Of a stretch of DNA of 64,000 bases, positions 46,271 through 57,155 are shown piece by piece. How positions within the stretch are numbered: position 1 is the first letter of the stretch; every line of letters starts with the position of its first letter. Source of the stretch: Ascarosepion bandense (taxonomy: Eukaryota > Mollusca > Cephalopoda > Sepiida > Sepiidae); assembly GCA_037127315.1 (NCBI GenBank), contig JBBBDQ010000915.1, positions 901,501 to 965,500 on the forward strand, written 5' to 3'. Made by a program: the position numbers and the translations under genes. The notes beneath the pieces were generated by a model. That model did no database searches. It was not told the DNA's origin and was given only the letters and a program-made list of their open reading frames with translations.

Positions 46271-46675
46271 CTAATCCTTTGTTGTTTCTATGTATCTTAG
46301 TAAGCCAATAGTTGTTGTCTTGTACGACAATTCCAGCTGAATAAGACCCCTTCCACCTTCTTTAAGGGGTATGTATAGACGATCTACATCAGCCTTTGGA
46401 TGATGCATCTTATGCTTAGAAAGAAGCTTTCTTCTTTTAACATCCATTCGTCTGATGTCGTTTAGAGTCCAGTTTAAGATGTTGAAGCTATATTGGACAA
46501 CTGGGATGGCAAGGATATTAATGGACATAACTCTGTTCTGTGAATTTAATTCAGTTTTTAATATCAGTCGTAGCCTTCTATAGTACTCTTTACGCACTAT
46601 TTCTTTCATTTTTTTATGGTGAATGTTTTCGCTCTCATTTACACCTAGGTATTTATAAGCTTCTTCTGGTTTCAA
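46271..46675 (-). pseudogene. R4/Dong-like RT thumb and linker (copy B)
   Basis: 134 codons beginning KPEEAYKYLGVNESENIHHK and including MSINILAIPVVQYSFNILNW, a hallmark segment after the RT in this group, and GGRGLIQLELSYK. It ends at a TAG at 46271, in phase with the next ORF that starts MIQLVRQHEE. Copy A has the same TAG near 43163. Confidence 0.85.
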
Positions 46676-46717
46676 TTCTTTTATTGTTACAGCAGGGTCT
46701 AGGCTAATTGAGGATGT

Positions 46718-47482
46718 TTATTGTATTGATCCACGTAAAACTGTAGCTTTAGCACATTTATTCAAATTAAATTTCATTCCAATGTCTTCGCTGAAGCATT
46801 TTACGGTTTGCAGTAGACCTTCCAGCTCATTATCATTCTTAGCATATAACTTTAAGTCATCCATGTAAAATAGATGGCTTATTTTCTTTTGTCCTATTTT
46901 ATAACCATATTCTGTCTTATTTAGTTGACTGGTTGGTGCTATTAATGATATGCAGAATAGTAAGGGAGATAAAGAATCACCTTGAAATATACCTCTTTTA
47001 ATATTTATTTCATCAGACTTATAGGTTCCATTTATATGATTGAGGTAAAGGGTTGTTTTCCATATAGACATGCACTGTTTGATGAAATTGATGATGACGG
47101 GCGATATCTTGTATATATTTAAAGTCTTTAAAATCCAGTAATGTGGCACACTATCGAATGCTTTTCGGTAGTCTATCCAGGCAGTACTAAGATTTTTCTT
47201 TGTACTGTAGCAGTTTTCCAGGATCATTTTGTTAATTAGCAATTGGTCTTTACAGCCATAACAGCCACGTTTGCACCCTTTTTGTTCAAGCGGTATCATG
47301 TCCTTTCTTTCTAAGAATAAATATGTTTGTTTTGTTAAAATAGACGTTAGTAGTTTATATGTTGTCGTAAGACATGTAATTGGTCTGTAGTTTTTCGGGA
47401 TGTTTGTGTCACCATTCTTGGGTAGAAGAAATGTAATTCCTTTTGTCATCCATGCAGGAATTTTAGTGGGATCGTCAACCAT
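46718..47482 (-). pseudogene. R4/Dong-like reverse transcriptase (copy B)
   Basis: Same RT motifs as copy A: NYRPITCLTTTYKLL, AWIDYRKAFDSVPHYW, GIFQGDSLSPLLFCI, FYMDDLKLYAK. In several places copy B keeps what looks like the ancestral residue (AFDSVPHYW versus AFDTVPISW). A GAA-to-TAA change ends the frame at 46718; it reopens in phase at 46675-46271. Confidence 0.9.
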
Positions 47483-47610
47483 TTCTTGGAGTTCTTTGTC
47501 TATTTTTTTATGTGCGGCATTTAAATAATATAATCAAAAGTTAGGAATTTTATCTATACCTGGAGTTTTCCAATTGTGTGCTTTTTTTAGTGCAAATTTA
47601 ACATCATCTT

Positions 47611-48700
47611 AAAAGGCGAATATGAAACACCTAAAATTAAATGGAAAATCCTCAAACAAGCAAGCACAGCTAAACCATTAACGGAACCATATTTCTTTTG
47701 TCTTCAAGAAAAAATTGAAATCATCAAATACATGAATAGCAACAAGCTTTTAAACCAGAGGCATAAAACCACAGTAAACCTCAAGCAAATTAAAGAAGTA
47801 ACCATCATGCTAAAAAATACTACAAAAGCCAGAGCTGAGACCCCTTAGAAATGCGACAACTTCATAGTACTAACAACACTCTTACACCCAACACAAACCG
47901 TGATCTAATTTAAAATTAAAAAAAATAAACATTTTATAGAAAGAATCGATTTCCTAAATTCAAAATTAAAGCTAAATATACAAGATTAGATTAATTATAA
48001 AAATGTGCTTAAATACACACATTAATATTTAACTATTACCTTTAATACAAACATGCCTATTGACTATTTACGTTAAATACAACATACAATCTTACCTCCT
48101 ACATTAAATTCTACCGATTACGCACCCATTACCTACTTGCCTATTACCTTAAATACTAACATAAAATTTTACCGCTTACATTATATCTTATCTATTACAC
48201 ACCACAAACTGTGAACTAATTTAAAACTTAAAATTTAATAGAAAAAATCGATTTCCTAAATCCAAAATTAAGATTAAATATACAAAATTAGATTAATTAT
48301 AAAAAACTGTGCTTAAATACAAAAATATTCTATCCCCTCCCTCCCCAACCCTTACACCTTCCTACTCTGCTCCTCTAAGAAATCCAAAGGATAAAGTCTA
48401 GTCGCCATATAATAAAACTTCCATCTTGGCTGCTAATGTTAAATCAGTCTACAAAATTCCAAGACACTCATTAATCAACAATATTCACTACCCACACCAC
48501 TTTCTTCAAAATTCAAACGGAAAATTCAAAAGACTTATTGCTTTATCAGTAACCCCCACCAACATCCAGCACACAGCTCACCAAATATAAGAAAAGAGTT
48601 TTTTCATTTCTGTCCACACCACCTGATGAGACATTGTTGTTTCAATGTCGAAACAAATGTACGATTTTTTGTGAATATATAAAAAAATCGTTCATGTTCT
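47611..48700 (+). mobile_element. Penelope-like element, 3' end
   Basis: Coding remnant at 47611-47850: KIKWKILKQAST, then PYFFCLQEKIEIIKYMNSNK and LLNQRHKTTVN, which is the C-terminal part of a PLE GIY-YIG domain. It starts exactly where R4/Dong copy B stops. A 700-bp AT-rich tail follows, with the phrase TAAATTCTACCGATTACGCA and diverged internal repeats (for example 47930-48005 against 48235-48310), then a hammerhead core and (TA)n. Confidence 0.75.
48623..48653 (+). ncRNA. Hammerhead ribozyme core (canonical)
   Basis: CTGATGA (48623-48629), helix II GACATTG/CAATGTC with a 6-nt loop (48630-48649) and GAAA (48650-48653), all canonical. A helix III of ACA/TGT can follow. Helix I could not be closed with the flanking sequence CCACACCAC, so full activity as a monomer is doubtful. 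It closes the PLE tail. Confidence 0.65.
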
Positions 48701-48750
<50 letters not shown>

Positions 48751-48752
48751 TA
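48701..48752. repeat. (TA)n microsatellite
   Basis: About 25 TA units with one interruption, directly after the PLE tail. Confidence 0.95.
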
Positions 48753-49300
48753 TATGAAATATTGATATAAATTTCTATAAATCAATAACAGTATTAGAGT
48801 GATTGTAAGACAAAATCAAAAAGGCTTATTTGGGACGTGTTTTATTCATTAGAAATTCAGTAGACTGGATTTGCTGACGTTGTTTTGACAACACAGGATC
48901 ATAAAAACGATGCAGTTACTTTAATCATTTCGACGCTGTGTATTGTGCTTGCAAACACTCAGATATTATTAAATATTTCTGTAAATAAGAAACATAAATC
49001 ATGACAAAAGAAAAGTTTTCTCTACTGACACAATTTGTTCTGTACGGAATTTTGACAACGTAAACGTAAAGATTTTTATTTTGCAATTTATAAACAGAAG
49101 AAAAAATATCATGTTTTCTAGATTCTTTAGCTTAAGAAAGGTCAAAATTATTCAAAAGACTAAATGTTAAATTAAAGATAAATTATGGAGGGTGCTATGT
49201 GATATAATGTAATGCTTACAAACGAAATATCAATTTTTACGTACTTTCTTTATTATCATTATTTAGGCATTGCATTGCATCACATAAGATTATCCATAAC
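48753..49300. other. Intergenic, nothing recognised
   Basis: AT-rich sequence without a supported feature. Confidence 0.5.
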
Positions 49301-49327
49301 TTGCTTGATTAATCCTGGTCTATAACA

Positions 49328-49678
49328 ATGAATGCTGGAGAATTTCATCGCATTCCACAGAGAAGACATAGGGATACAGTGATGTGGTTATGTACAATAC
49401 TGCTAATAATATCATGGACAGAGCATGTGAGTACTCTAGATGTTTTACGGAAAACAAAGATGAGTCTTAAGTATAAGACCAGAAAAAAGTTAAAATATAA
49501 TGAACACATAATGAAGAAAATGAGCGACATAGTGAAAAAACGAGATACGAACTCAAATGGTGTAAGAGATTGCATAATCATAGAAAAGAAGGTACAATTT
49601 AAAAAAGACGAAATAATATGTATAACAGATGTTTTGGCAAGTAAAAAACTTCGAAAAATCATTAAAAAAGAAAAATAA
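49328..49678 (+). CDS. Hypothetical 116-codon ORF, possible secreted or membrane peptide
   Basis: Starts ATG with ACA upstream and runs to TAA. Residues about 17-31 (TVMWLCTILLIISWT) are hydrophobic and follow a basic segment (RRHRD), so they could be a signal anchor or an internal signal peptide. The rest is strongly lysine-rich with only two or three cysteines. I recognise no family and no TE protein in it. Lysine richness is also what A-rich random DNA gives, and there is no codon-level evidence of selection. It might be an exon, but no clear splice sites were found. Treat as unproven. Confidence 0.22.
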   Translation: MNAGEFHRIPQRRHRDTVMWLCTILLIISWTEHVSTLDVLRKTKMSLKYKTRKKLKYNEHIMKKMSDIVKKRDTNSNGVRDCIIIEKKVQFKKDEIICITDVLASKKLRKIIKKEK

Positions 49679-49689
49679 TTTAATTGATT

Positions 49690-49920
49690 AGCAAGTTCCT
49701 TCCTTGCTGAAATATTTCTTGCTTCTTGCTTTCCGTTTAACTTATCTTTAAAAATATAATTGCATTGGCAATACTTATCTTCTGTCTTCTTACATAGTGT
49801 TCTTTTATTGCTCTCACTGTTTTATAATGATTTTCTCATAATATTTAATACTTAGTATATTCTTACATCTTAGTGGCTTGGTTACCTTGCTTGGGTTAGA
49901 ATTATTAAAAAGCTTCAGGT
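49690..49920 (+). repeat. LINE-type 3' tail relic
   Basis: The end reads GGTTACCTTGCTTGGGTTAG followed by AATTATTAAAAA, again the plus-strand form of the LINE terminus, comparable to 24850-24895 and 200-235. Confidence 0.45.
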
Positions 49921-50229
49921 TTGGACAATTTCTTATCGACAAATTAAAAGAATGGCTGTATATTTGCGCGCTGATTTGTCAGGAGAAAGAGAATCCATAA
50001 AAACCAAACAGAAAAATAAATATAAATAGTTTATTCTATTGAAATCCGAAGACAATCCAATTATTTATTGACAAGATTACATCGATCATAATATGCTAAA
50101 AGAGCCTATCCTATTAAATCTATAACAACGTTGGCTTTACTCCAGATATATTGAAACTTAAATGTGGGTAAATATCATTGACATATTCTCATATTACTTA
50201 TTATTCTGCATACGTCAGCTTTTATTAAT

Positions 50230-50770
50230 CGATTACACCCAATGCAAGGTAGTAAAGCTATTAAGTTACAAGAGGTTGCAGAGATTGGAACAGAAACAAT
50301 TACTAACATGAGCAGGAAGAGAAAAAAAGTAATTAAGATAGCGACTGATATTCTATTTTATTTTTTTACAGATTAAAGTGTGATGGAAAGCATGGAGTCG
50401 GAAAGGAGCTCCACAATCAAAAAGTCCGAGAAAAGAAAATAGGATTTACGGTTACATCTAGCCAGTTCAAATGTAAATTGACGAGATCTTGTCGCCAGTC
50501 TCGTACTCTGATTAAATTTAAAAAGTCTAGGTATCATAGCAAAGAGCTCATCCAAACTATTACCATGAAATTATTTATAGGAAAGTTAACCTCACGGCGG
50601 TGGGAAAATGACTGAAAACGAGCCGTCAGATCAGAACCAGTAATACTGCTGATTATTCTTTGGATTTTATCAAAGATCTTAAAGTAAATATCAGGGACAC
50701 AGAATTATATGTGGCAATAATATTCTAAGCATGGATTAAGCATAAAAGTTATTAAAAAAATACGAGTATA
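50230..50770 (-). mobile_element. Old LINE 3'-end relic (APE-type subfamily)
   Basis: Begins GATTACACCCAATGCAAGGT and continues with the minus-strand ORF at 50373-50555, containing STRLATRSRQFTFELARCNR, comparable to TTLATRSHPFTVKPMKYNRN in the copy at 1814. Further right, GGATTTTATCAAAGATCTTA marks the DKIQ-like region. Similar in divergence to 9101-9640. Confidence 0.7.
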
Positions 50771-50971
50771 GCAACCAATTCAAGCATCTTGAGAATAAAT
50801 TTACACTAATATAAATATTAATTAGCAAGTAAAAAATAAAGAGCAGTAAAACAAAAATGTTTGTACGCAAGTCTTAAAATAAGGGTGAATTCAACGAATT
50901 TTGTAATGAGGTTGCACGTCAAATACAGATTAAGTGATGAAAAGATTAAATAAAATCAAAGTGAACTTTGA

Positions 50972-50977
<6 letters not shown>

Positions 50978-51007
<30 letters not shown>
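50978..51007. repeat. (TA)n microsatellite
   Basis: About 15 TA units. Confidence 0.94.
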
Positions 51008-51008
<1 letters not shown>

Positions 51009-51059
51009 CAAGCATATTTTTCTTATATTCAAATGAAAATTCTTTACACAACAATAACT

Positions 51060-51400
51060 TTACATGGAGACACGGTGGATAGTGATTCGCATTGGGGAAT
51101 CGGAGAGCTGAGGTTGAATTCCAGTCAAATTCATAACATTTATTTACGTACTAATACTCTTAAGAAAAGCTATGAGTACATCTCTTTTGTCCCAAGTTAT
51201 CTGAAAATAGCGGGAAAATTGAGTTCTATTATACTGGCTGACAACCGGTCTTGGATAAGGAAACTCTTAATTCAAAACTTGCTTGGAGAGTGTAAATAGC
51301 AGGGCAGTTGGGTTATAGAGTTTTGTTGGCAACTAGTCTACCACAGAAAGAAATGGCAATCTGCTGCAAGCTAATGTTCAAGCATGTTGGAAGAGCAGGC
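51060..51400 (+). mobile_element. SINE family A, copy 2 (degraded)
   Basis: ACACGGTGGATAGTGATTCG in the A-box region, GAGGTTGAATTCCAGTC in the B-box region, then TTTATTTACGTACTAATACT and, near the end, CTACCACAGAAAGAAATGGC. Same order as the copies at 12285 and 61533, with many substitutions and a 90-bp expansion. Confidence 0.65.
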
Positions 51401-52179
51401 TCAAGAGTTAACATGTGAAATCTATAACAACGTCTTATGTTGATGCACAATCTGCAACAACGCGATGTAATCGACCGATGATGACCTTCGCATAAAAAAA
51501 AGAAATGAGAACGAATATTCACAGATTTATTAGAATATATATAAGTTAGCCAATGACAGTTGTTTGCGTGCAGTTTATCAGTTCGGGACCTAATTCAGGA
51601 TGTTGGCCATTTTATTCGCAGATCTTCATTTTGTCGTAGGTGGGCCAGCAATTATTCCTGTGTTTAGGTTGAGCGTTAAGCCTCATCAACATTGCATTAT
51701 CGATGACAATGAAACATACAGACTGGATGATAGAGATAGTAAAAATAAAAACGATTATACGCTCTTTTTTATATCTTGTCTATCAAATGTTTGACCTTTA
51801 AAAGTAAGTCAAGAAATTTTAGCGTGGAACGAGCAATGCAAATCAACTCCGTAACAATTGAAGGATAGGAATTTATAACGAGAATGTTGTCTCATGCGTA
51901 AAGCATAAAAACAATGCAAAAGAAAAAAGTCTCTAGTTTTTCATACAATATTTAGACGAATATAACATCCTTTAAATAGTGTAATGAAGATTTAACTCAA
52001 CGCCAGTGTTAAACTTTCAATGCGAGCTCTGGGGAATATATAACCTGAAAGATTCTTCGAAATCAACAATCATCGTTAACTGCAAAAAGAATGACTATAA
52101 ACCATTTTATGGAATAGAAGTAGCGGGCTTCGGCATGGCAAGTTGATGAAAGGTCATGTGTTAATAAAACAAACGGCTT

Positions 52180-52180
<1 letters not shown>
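51401..52180. other. Intergenic, nothing recognised
   Basis: No supported gene. The 64-codon ORF at 51600 has no diagnostic feature. Confidence 0.45.
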
Positions 52181-52249
<69 letters not shown>

Positions 52250-52309
52250 GCAAGAATCGTTATTTACGTGAATTTATAATTTATACATATGATTATATAT
52301 ACATATGAT

Positions 52310-52355
<46 letters not shown>
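52181..52355. repeat. (CA)n and (TA)n microsatellites
   Basis: (CA)n 52183-52223 joined to (TA)n 52224-52249, and a second (TA)n at 52318-52354; the spacer has two copies of ATATGATTATATATAC. Confidence 0.96.
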
Positions 52356-52356
<1 letters not shown>

Positions 52357-52379
52357 CTGGCAGAAATGGTAGAAGTAAT

Positions 52380-53020
52380 GACATTAGATTATCTGGAATA
52401 AAAGACATAAAAAGAAGAAGAATTTCTCGTATACGTCTTCACACACAACAAACATAACCCAGAATTATTTGCAAAGATAGAAAGACACCTTGAATTACTC
52501 AAAAACAATGATAAAATAAAATAAATCTCAAAGACAACTAAAATAATTAAAAGCAAAGCCAACCTCAAAATTAAAAAAAAACATACTAACCTCATCAAAA
52601 TCCGAGCCACACTGAATACAGGGGGGTCACAAAATGAAACAAAAGAAGATGTGTAGTCTGCAACATAACAATAGAAGGAAACTACTTCAAATATCAGAAC
52701 ACATCGACATTCGAAATAAAAACAAATCTTAACTGCAACTCTAAAAACGTAATTTATGCTCTAAAATGCGATGAATGTGTAAAAGTATACGCAAGGCGAC
52801 ACAAGGCCTGAATTAAAAAAGTAGTCCTGCACAGAAGTAACATTAATATTGTGAGTAGCAGGAAATTGTAAGTTTCCTAACATTTACAGCAATTTACTGG
52901 AGGTAAATTCAGAGTAATGCCTATCTACTAAAATGCAGACGATGACACGCTCATGATTCATGACGAAGGATTTATAAAGAAATTCCCTCAACAATACAAC
53001 ATAAAACACTAAGACACACA
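52380..53020 (+). pseudogene. Penelope-like element relic with degraded GIY-YIG domain
   Basis: Plus-strand translation near 52655-52800: CRVCNITIEGNYFKYQNTST, then FEIKTNLNCNSKNVIYALKC and ECVKVYARRHKA, in which the family's YIGET has become YARRH. A later part around 52900-53010 matches the domain's C-terminal half (GGKFRVMPIY, EGFIKKFPQQYN). The cysteine-rich linker pattern CxxC...CN..NVIYxLKC is clear. Stops are frequent. Confidence 0.75.
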
Positions 53021-53485
53021 CACAGACACACTAAAATCAAGCGCGTTGTAAATTTTTAAAAAAATAATGAGCCACTGCGAAAAATAGTAATTCTGGATTT
53101 CAAAAGCAACAAGCAGAACTTGATGACCCGATTCATTTCTTTCCATAAAAAACTAGAATTGCACGACACGAAATTAAATCAAAATTGCTGAAAACAATTT
53201 TGTAAGAAAAAAGACGAAATAAAAGTTTGCTAAGATTCTGACCTTTGAAAACGGAATGATTCTGAAAACATCAAAAAATAATAAGCCAGTGTGAAAATAA
53301 CCAGTAAACAAACATGCACGCATATGAACTTTCTGACCTGCTCACACAGTATTTTCGGTCGTCAAAAAGACAAAAGTATCTCGATTTGTAAAGTCAGCTT
53401 TTGACTGGAAAAACCTGTAGCGACACAACTACCATTATAGACACTCAATGTATTATACAAAAAGCAGGTAATAATAATAATACAT
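53021..53485. other. Intergenic or PLE 3' tail
   Basis: AT-rich, no gene recognised. Confidence 0.4.
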
Positions 53486-53487
53486 CT

Positions 53488-53540
<53 letters not shown>
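53486..53540. repeat. (CA)n(TA)n microsatellite
   Basis: Short (CA)n followed by about 19 TA units. Confidence 0.95.
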
Positions 53541-53542
<2 letters not shown>

Positions 53543-54140
53543 GGTTGATTTCTCACTTTTCTTAAAATATTAAAAGATCTCACTTACCGAAAGTTGTGTA
53601 TGGACCTATTAAGTACTGATACAAAATATTAGATCAAATACTTCCACGTTTTGTTTTTAGCGTTTGGGATCAAAGATTGCAGAAAAAATATATTGAAAAT
53701 TCCTCATTTTTGCAAGATTTCGCTTGAATATTAGTGAGAAAACCAAATAAGTTTAGTATTTAAATCAGGGAATGTCATTTTATTTTATAAAAATGATATT
53801 AATTACAAAAATGATGACTAATCTTCAAAATGAAAATCCGACCCCTCCATTTTCAGTATCTGCTTTAAAACACTGCCTTTTAACATTATGAATTAAGCAG
53901 TGATATTTGAATACATTAAATGATTTTTTTCTGTTATAAGTGAACATATAACAAACAAACAAATAAAGAAAAACAAACACTATTTTAATCGGGCTTAATA
54001 TATAGAGTCAAATTGCTCCATATAAAAGCCCTTAGACAAAAATGCTGGTCTCAATTTCTGACTCAAAACTTTGGCTGTAATATGTTGATGCCTTGCTTCA
54101 AAACTATATACAGTTTGCAAAGCTTCTGTTGTTAACCTGA
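53541..54140. other. Intergenic, possibly 3' part of the next pseudogene
   Basis: No coding signal seen; on the minus strand it would be the downstream flank of the gene at 54150-55900. Confidence 0.4.
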
Positions 54141-54355
54141 CTGCCCATTCATGCCTTGGGAAAGTGAGGGTAAATTTGGCAAGTCAAGATTGGTTCCATT
54201 TAACAATGATTCCTGAAGTTCAGATTCAGAAAAACCATCCGTCATTGGTGGTTCAAAAATGCCACATAATGATAAATCTATCAATTGTATCCAGTGTGTG
54301 GCATTAAAATTAATGGTTTTAACCTTTTAACCTTTTCTTGGTTGACTCCCCACGC

Positions 54356-54511
54356 CTGAAAGAATATGAAAATTTATTTACTGATTCATTTAAAAACTTC
54401 CAGTCTCTACTACTTTAATAATTATAGTGAAATTAGATAAAATCTTTAGAAGGATTCTGTAAATTGCAATAAATAATTGAGTCATTGATATATAAATAAA
54501 TATTTACTTAC
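54356..54511 (-). other. Predicted GT-AG intron, 156 nt
   Basis: Minus strand: exon end CTATTAG, donor GTAAGTAAATA, and acceptor CATATTCTTTCAG before GCGTGGGG. Coding similarity to the same protein family is found on both sides. An 8-bp duplication (AAAGGTTA twice) just after the acceptor shifts the frame. Confidence 0.6.
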
Positions 54512-55218
54512 CTAATAGCCAAAAATCTTTTAAAAGTTTCTTCTCTTATTTCAACTTCATCAGATTTGACCACGGAATAGAGGTTTTCAGACAGTAAACA
54601 AAATGTACTTCCATGTATATTTCTTAAAGTGATCTGTTGGATTTCATGAGACTGTTTCTTGATCTTCTGGATCATATTAAAAATGTGCACTTGCTGATTG
54701 TGGAACTTATTATTTTTTTTAATTTCAAACCAACAACTGGCATACACATTTACAATAAAACTTATTAAACTGTGGAGTTTTGTTTTGAGCTCTTGTGGGT
54801 ATGTTCCATGACTCCATAAACACATAAGCCTGATGGCCAAAGTTAACCACCTTGCCTGGTTTAAAGGACCAATCTTCCAGGAGGCATATTTAGGGTCAAC
54901 CTTACCTCTAGAAATATCCACTGTGTATTCATACAGGAGTCTTCGATAATGTATTACATTAATTTTCAAAATTGAATGCAGAGGACTGCTAATTGTGGAA
55001 AAATGATGACAACTGAATGCTATAGGGCCTTTTGTGAAACCATCTATGTTTTTGAAAAGAGGTCTGAAAGTTAGTTCATTATGGTGCAAATAGCAACCAA
55101 TTGCATGAAGATTTTTTTTAAATTTTTTTTCTAAAATTGCAACCATTCCACCTTCACAGCCTGTTGTCAACAAGGATAGCCTTGATAGTGCTCTCACTGT
55201 TGTATTCATGCAAAACAT
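54508..55218 (-). pseudogene. Conserved core of the spliced transposon-like gene
   Basis: 236 open codons. Landmarks: GCEGGMVAILEKKFKKNLHA, ELTFRPLFKNIDGFTKGPIA, GKVDPKYASWKIGPLNQARW, LRLMCLWSHGTYPQEL-like text, and SFIVNVYASCWFEIK. These correspond to a conserved block of an uncharacterised invertebrate protein family (phrases like LHTIGCSLHQNELPFR and GPLNHARWLTTANR). No catalytic triad can be pointed out. The frame runs exactly to a GTAAGT donor at 54511. Confidence 0.6.
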
Positions 55219-55900
55219 CCACTACTTGATCTGCATGAACAACACCTGCTGCACGACTATTAGGGAGAATTCTATGTATCAAATATTCACTTTCATATGG
55301 TACCGACTTTGTAAAAGTTAAATGGCATTCTGGTTCCTTAGTTTTTTCATAGTTTTCTGTCCATTATCTTCCACAATTTCCTCATACAGCAATGTGTCCT
55401 TATTCGTTCTCCCATCAACCGCAATACATATAATGTTTTCCACATTTTCAACATGTTTTTGTTGGGCAGATGTTTACACTTTAGACTTTGCATTTATCTA
55501 TAATATCTTTCATATTAATATTTGGTATAAGAAGGCCCATAGACTTAAAATCCAAAAGCAAGGCATTGACAAGACTAGCTCTAAGTTTAGAAGATATGTT
55601 CCCCTTGACTAACTTGAAAGCCTATCTTGGAAATTATAAGGGCTTTTGGATGACTTCTTGGCTGCAAATATTCTTCTGGTTTTTCACTTGGGGAAGATGA
55701 GTAGGAGGGGGAAGAAACAATTGCCTGAACATTTGATGTTGAAGCTCTTGGTGATGAAAATTTTTTCTTAACCTCTCTTTCCATTTTACTTTTTTATAGC
55801 ACTTCTATCAACAGGTCCAAGCTGGAAAGTGCCCTTAGGCCCTATTTTGCCCCTCTGATCCTTTTAGGTATTCACGATCCTGAAATACCTGAAAAAATAT

Positions 55901-56120
55901 ATGTACTATTAGAAATGAAATTCCACATATATTTTAAAAATAAATTTGATAAAATTTGAAATAAATACATTAAATTAAAAGTAATGTTTATAATAGTTAC
56001 TTCCCAGATTAGCTCGTAAACAGGCTTTTTAATAAATAAATATTAACTTTAAAAATATAAACAAATCAGAATAATTATAAAAGCTGAATTTTTCATTAAA
56101 ATAAAACTTAACTATTAAAA

Positions 56121-56170
<50 letters not shown>

Positions 56171-56380
56171 GTGTGTGTTAAAATTGACATACAAGTTGCA
56201 GGGCTTGAATTTTTATGTGATTTTTTAATGCGACCTTTAATTTATTTTCTTTCAGTACATAAATTATACAGAATTGTACACTTATTTTATTTATCAAATG
56301 CTTTCGGACAGACTTTTAGCCATTATCAAGAATTAATTTTCTTTTACTTTTATTTGAATAACTTGCATAAAAGTGAGACT
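55901..56380. repeat. Intergenic with (TG)n microsatellite
   Basis: (TG)n at 56123-56178; otherwise AT-rich without a supported gene. An ORF starting in it encodes VCVC repeats and is an artefact until the LINE begins. Confidence 0.8.
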
Positions 56381-57155
56381 GCTCCCGAATGTATCCCGAA
56401 GATACATCAGACGAAAATGAAATGCATGGCGCGTATTGACAATCTGCAACGCACAGGATACTCTCCTGGTGAGACGGAGGAAGAGCAGGGCCAGGATGCA
56501 CACCACAGTACCCAGTCCTTCTAAGTAGGGGTCAATATGTCCAGCAACATAACATCAAGTAATTTTCGGAAAGCAGCAACAGGTACAAACTCTTGGCAAG
56601 CTTTTGATTTGGACGTCAGCGAGATCCTGACATTGATTTTGAAAGGGTCCGTTGATAAATGACTAGAAAGTATGTGCAAAATAATCGTGAGCTTTAGAGC
56701 AGAACGATTTGGAAACAGCGAAGGAAAAAAGTGGCGAATAGCACCACGAATCGAAGAGAAAATTGAATTAAAAAACACAGAGCAGAATTAAAATCACTAA
56801 AAAAAAACAATATAAGAATGCAAAGCCCGAAGAAAAAGAAGCCTTAAGAGAACAAAGAGACTCGATCCGATCGGATTTAAAAGCATTAAGAAGAGCCGAA
56901 TGGCACCGCCGGAGGAGGAGAGAAAGAGCTCGGAAAAGAGCAGCCTTCATATCCAATCCTTTCGGATTTACCAAACAATTACTGGGTGAAACCCGCAGTG
57001 GAACGCTACAAAGTAGCACTGAGGAAATAAATGCTTTTCTCAAAGACTCCTTAAGCGACCCCTACCAGCAGCAACAACTTGGCGAAAACCATCTGCTTCT
57101 TACACAAGATCCTCCTTCAATTGATCTCGACATAGGACAACCTAGCTTTGTTGAA

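Larger units (their letters stand above)
45178..47610 (-). mobile_element. R4/Dong-like LINE, copy B
   Basis: Head-to-tail neighbour of copy A and nearly identical over the shared 2.4 kb by eye. It is truncated within the RT-upstream region at 47610, where PLE sequence begins. The endonuclease half is intact. Both copies carry the same in-frame TAG between thumb and zinc-knuckle regions. Confidence 0.9.
54150..55900 (-). pseudogene. Spliced, probably transposon-derived gene, degraded
   Basis: Minus strand. Traces begin near 55890 (FQDREYLKGSEGQNRA after a TTTTTTCAG acceptor-like site), continue through a degenerate region with DFKSMGLLIPNI, VENIICIAVDGRTNKDTLL and SEYLIHRILPNSRAAGVVHA, then the 236-codon ORF at 54508-55218, a 156-bp intron (54356-54511) and a last exon with FEPPMTDGFSESELQESLLN. 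I remember similar proteins as repeated, uncharacterised loci in several invertebrates, which suggests a mobile origin, but I cannot name the transposon class. Multiple frameshifts are present. Confidence 0.6.
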
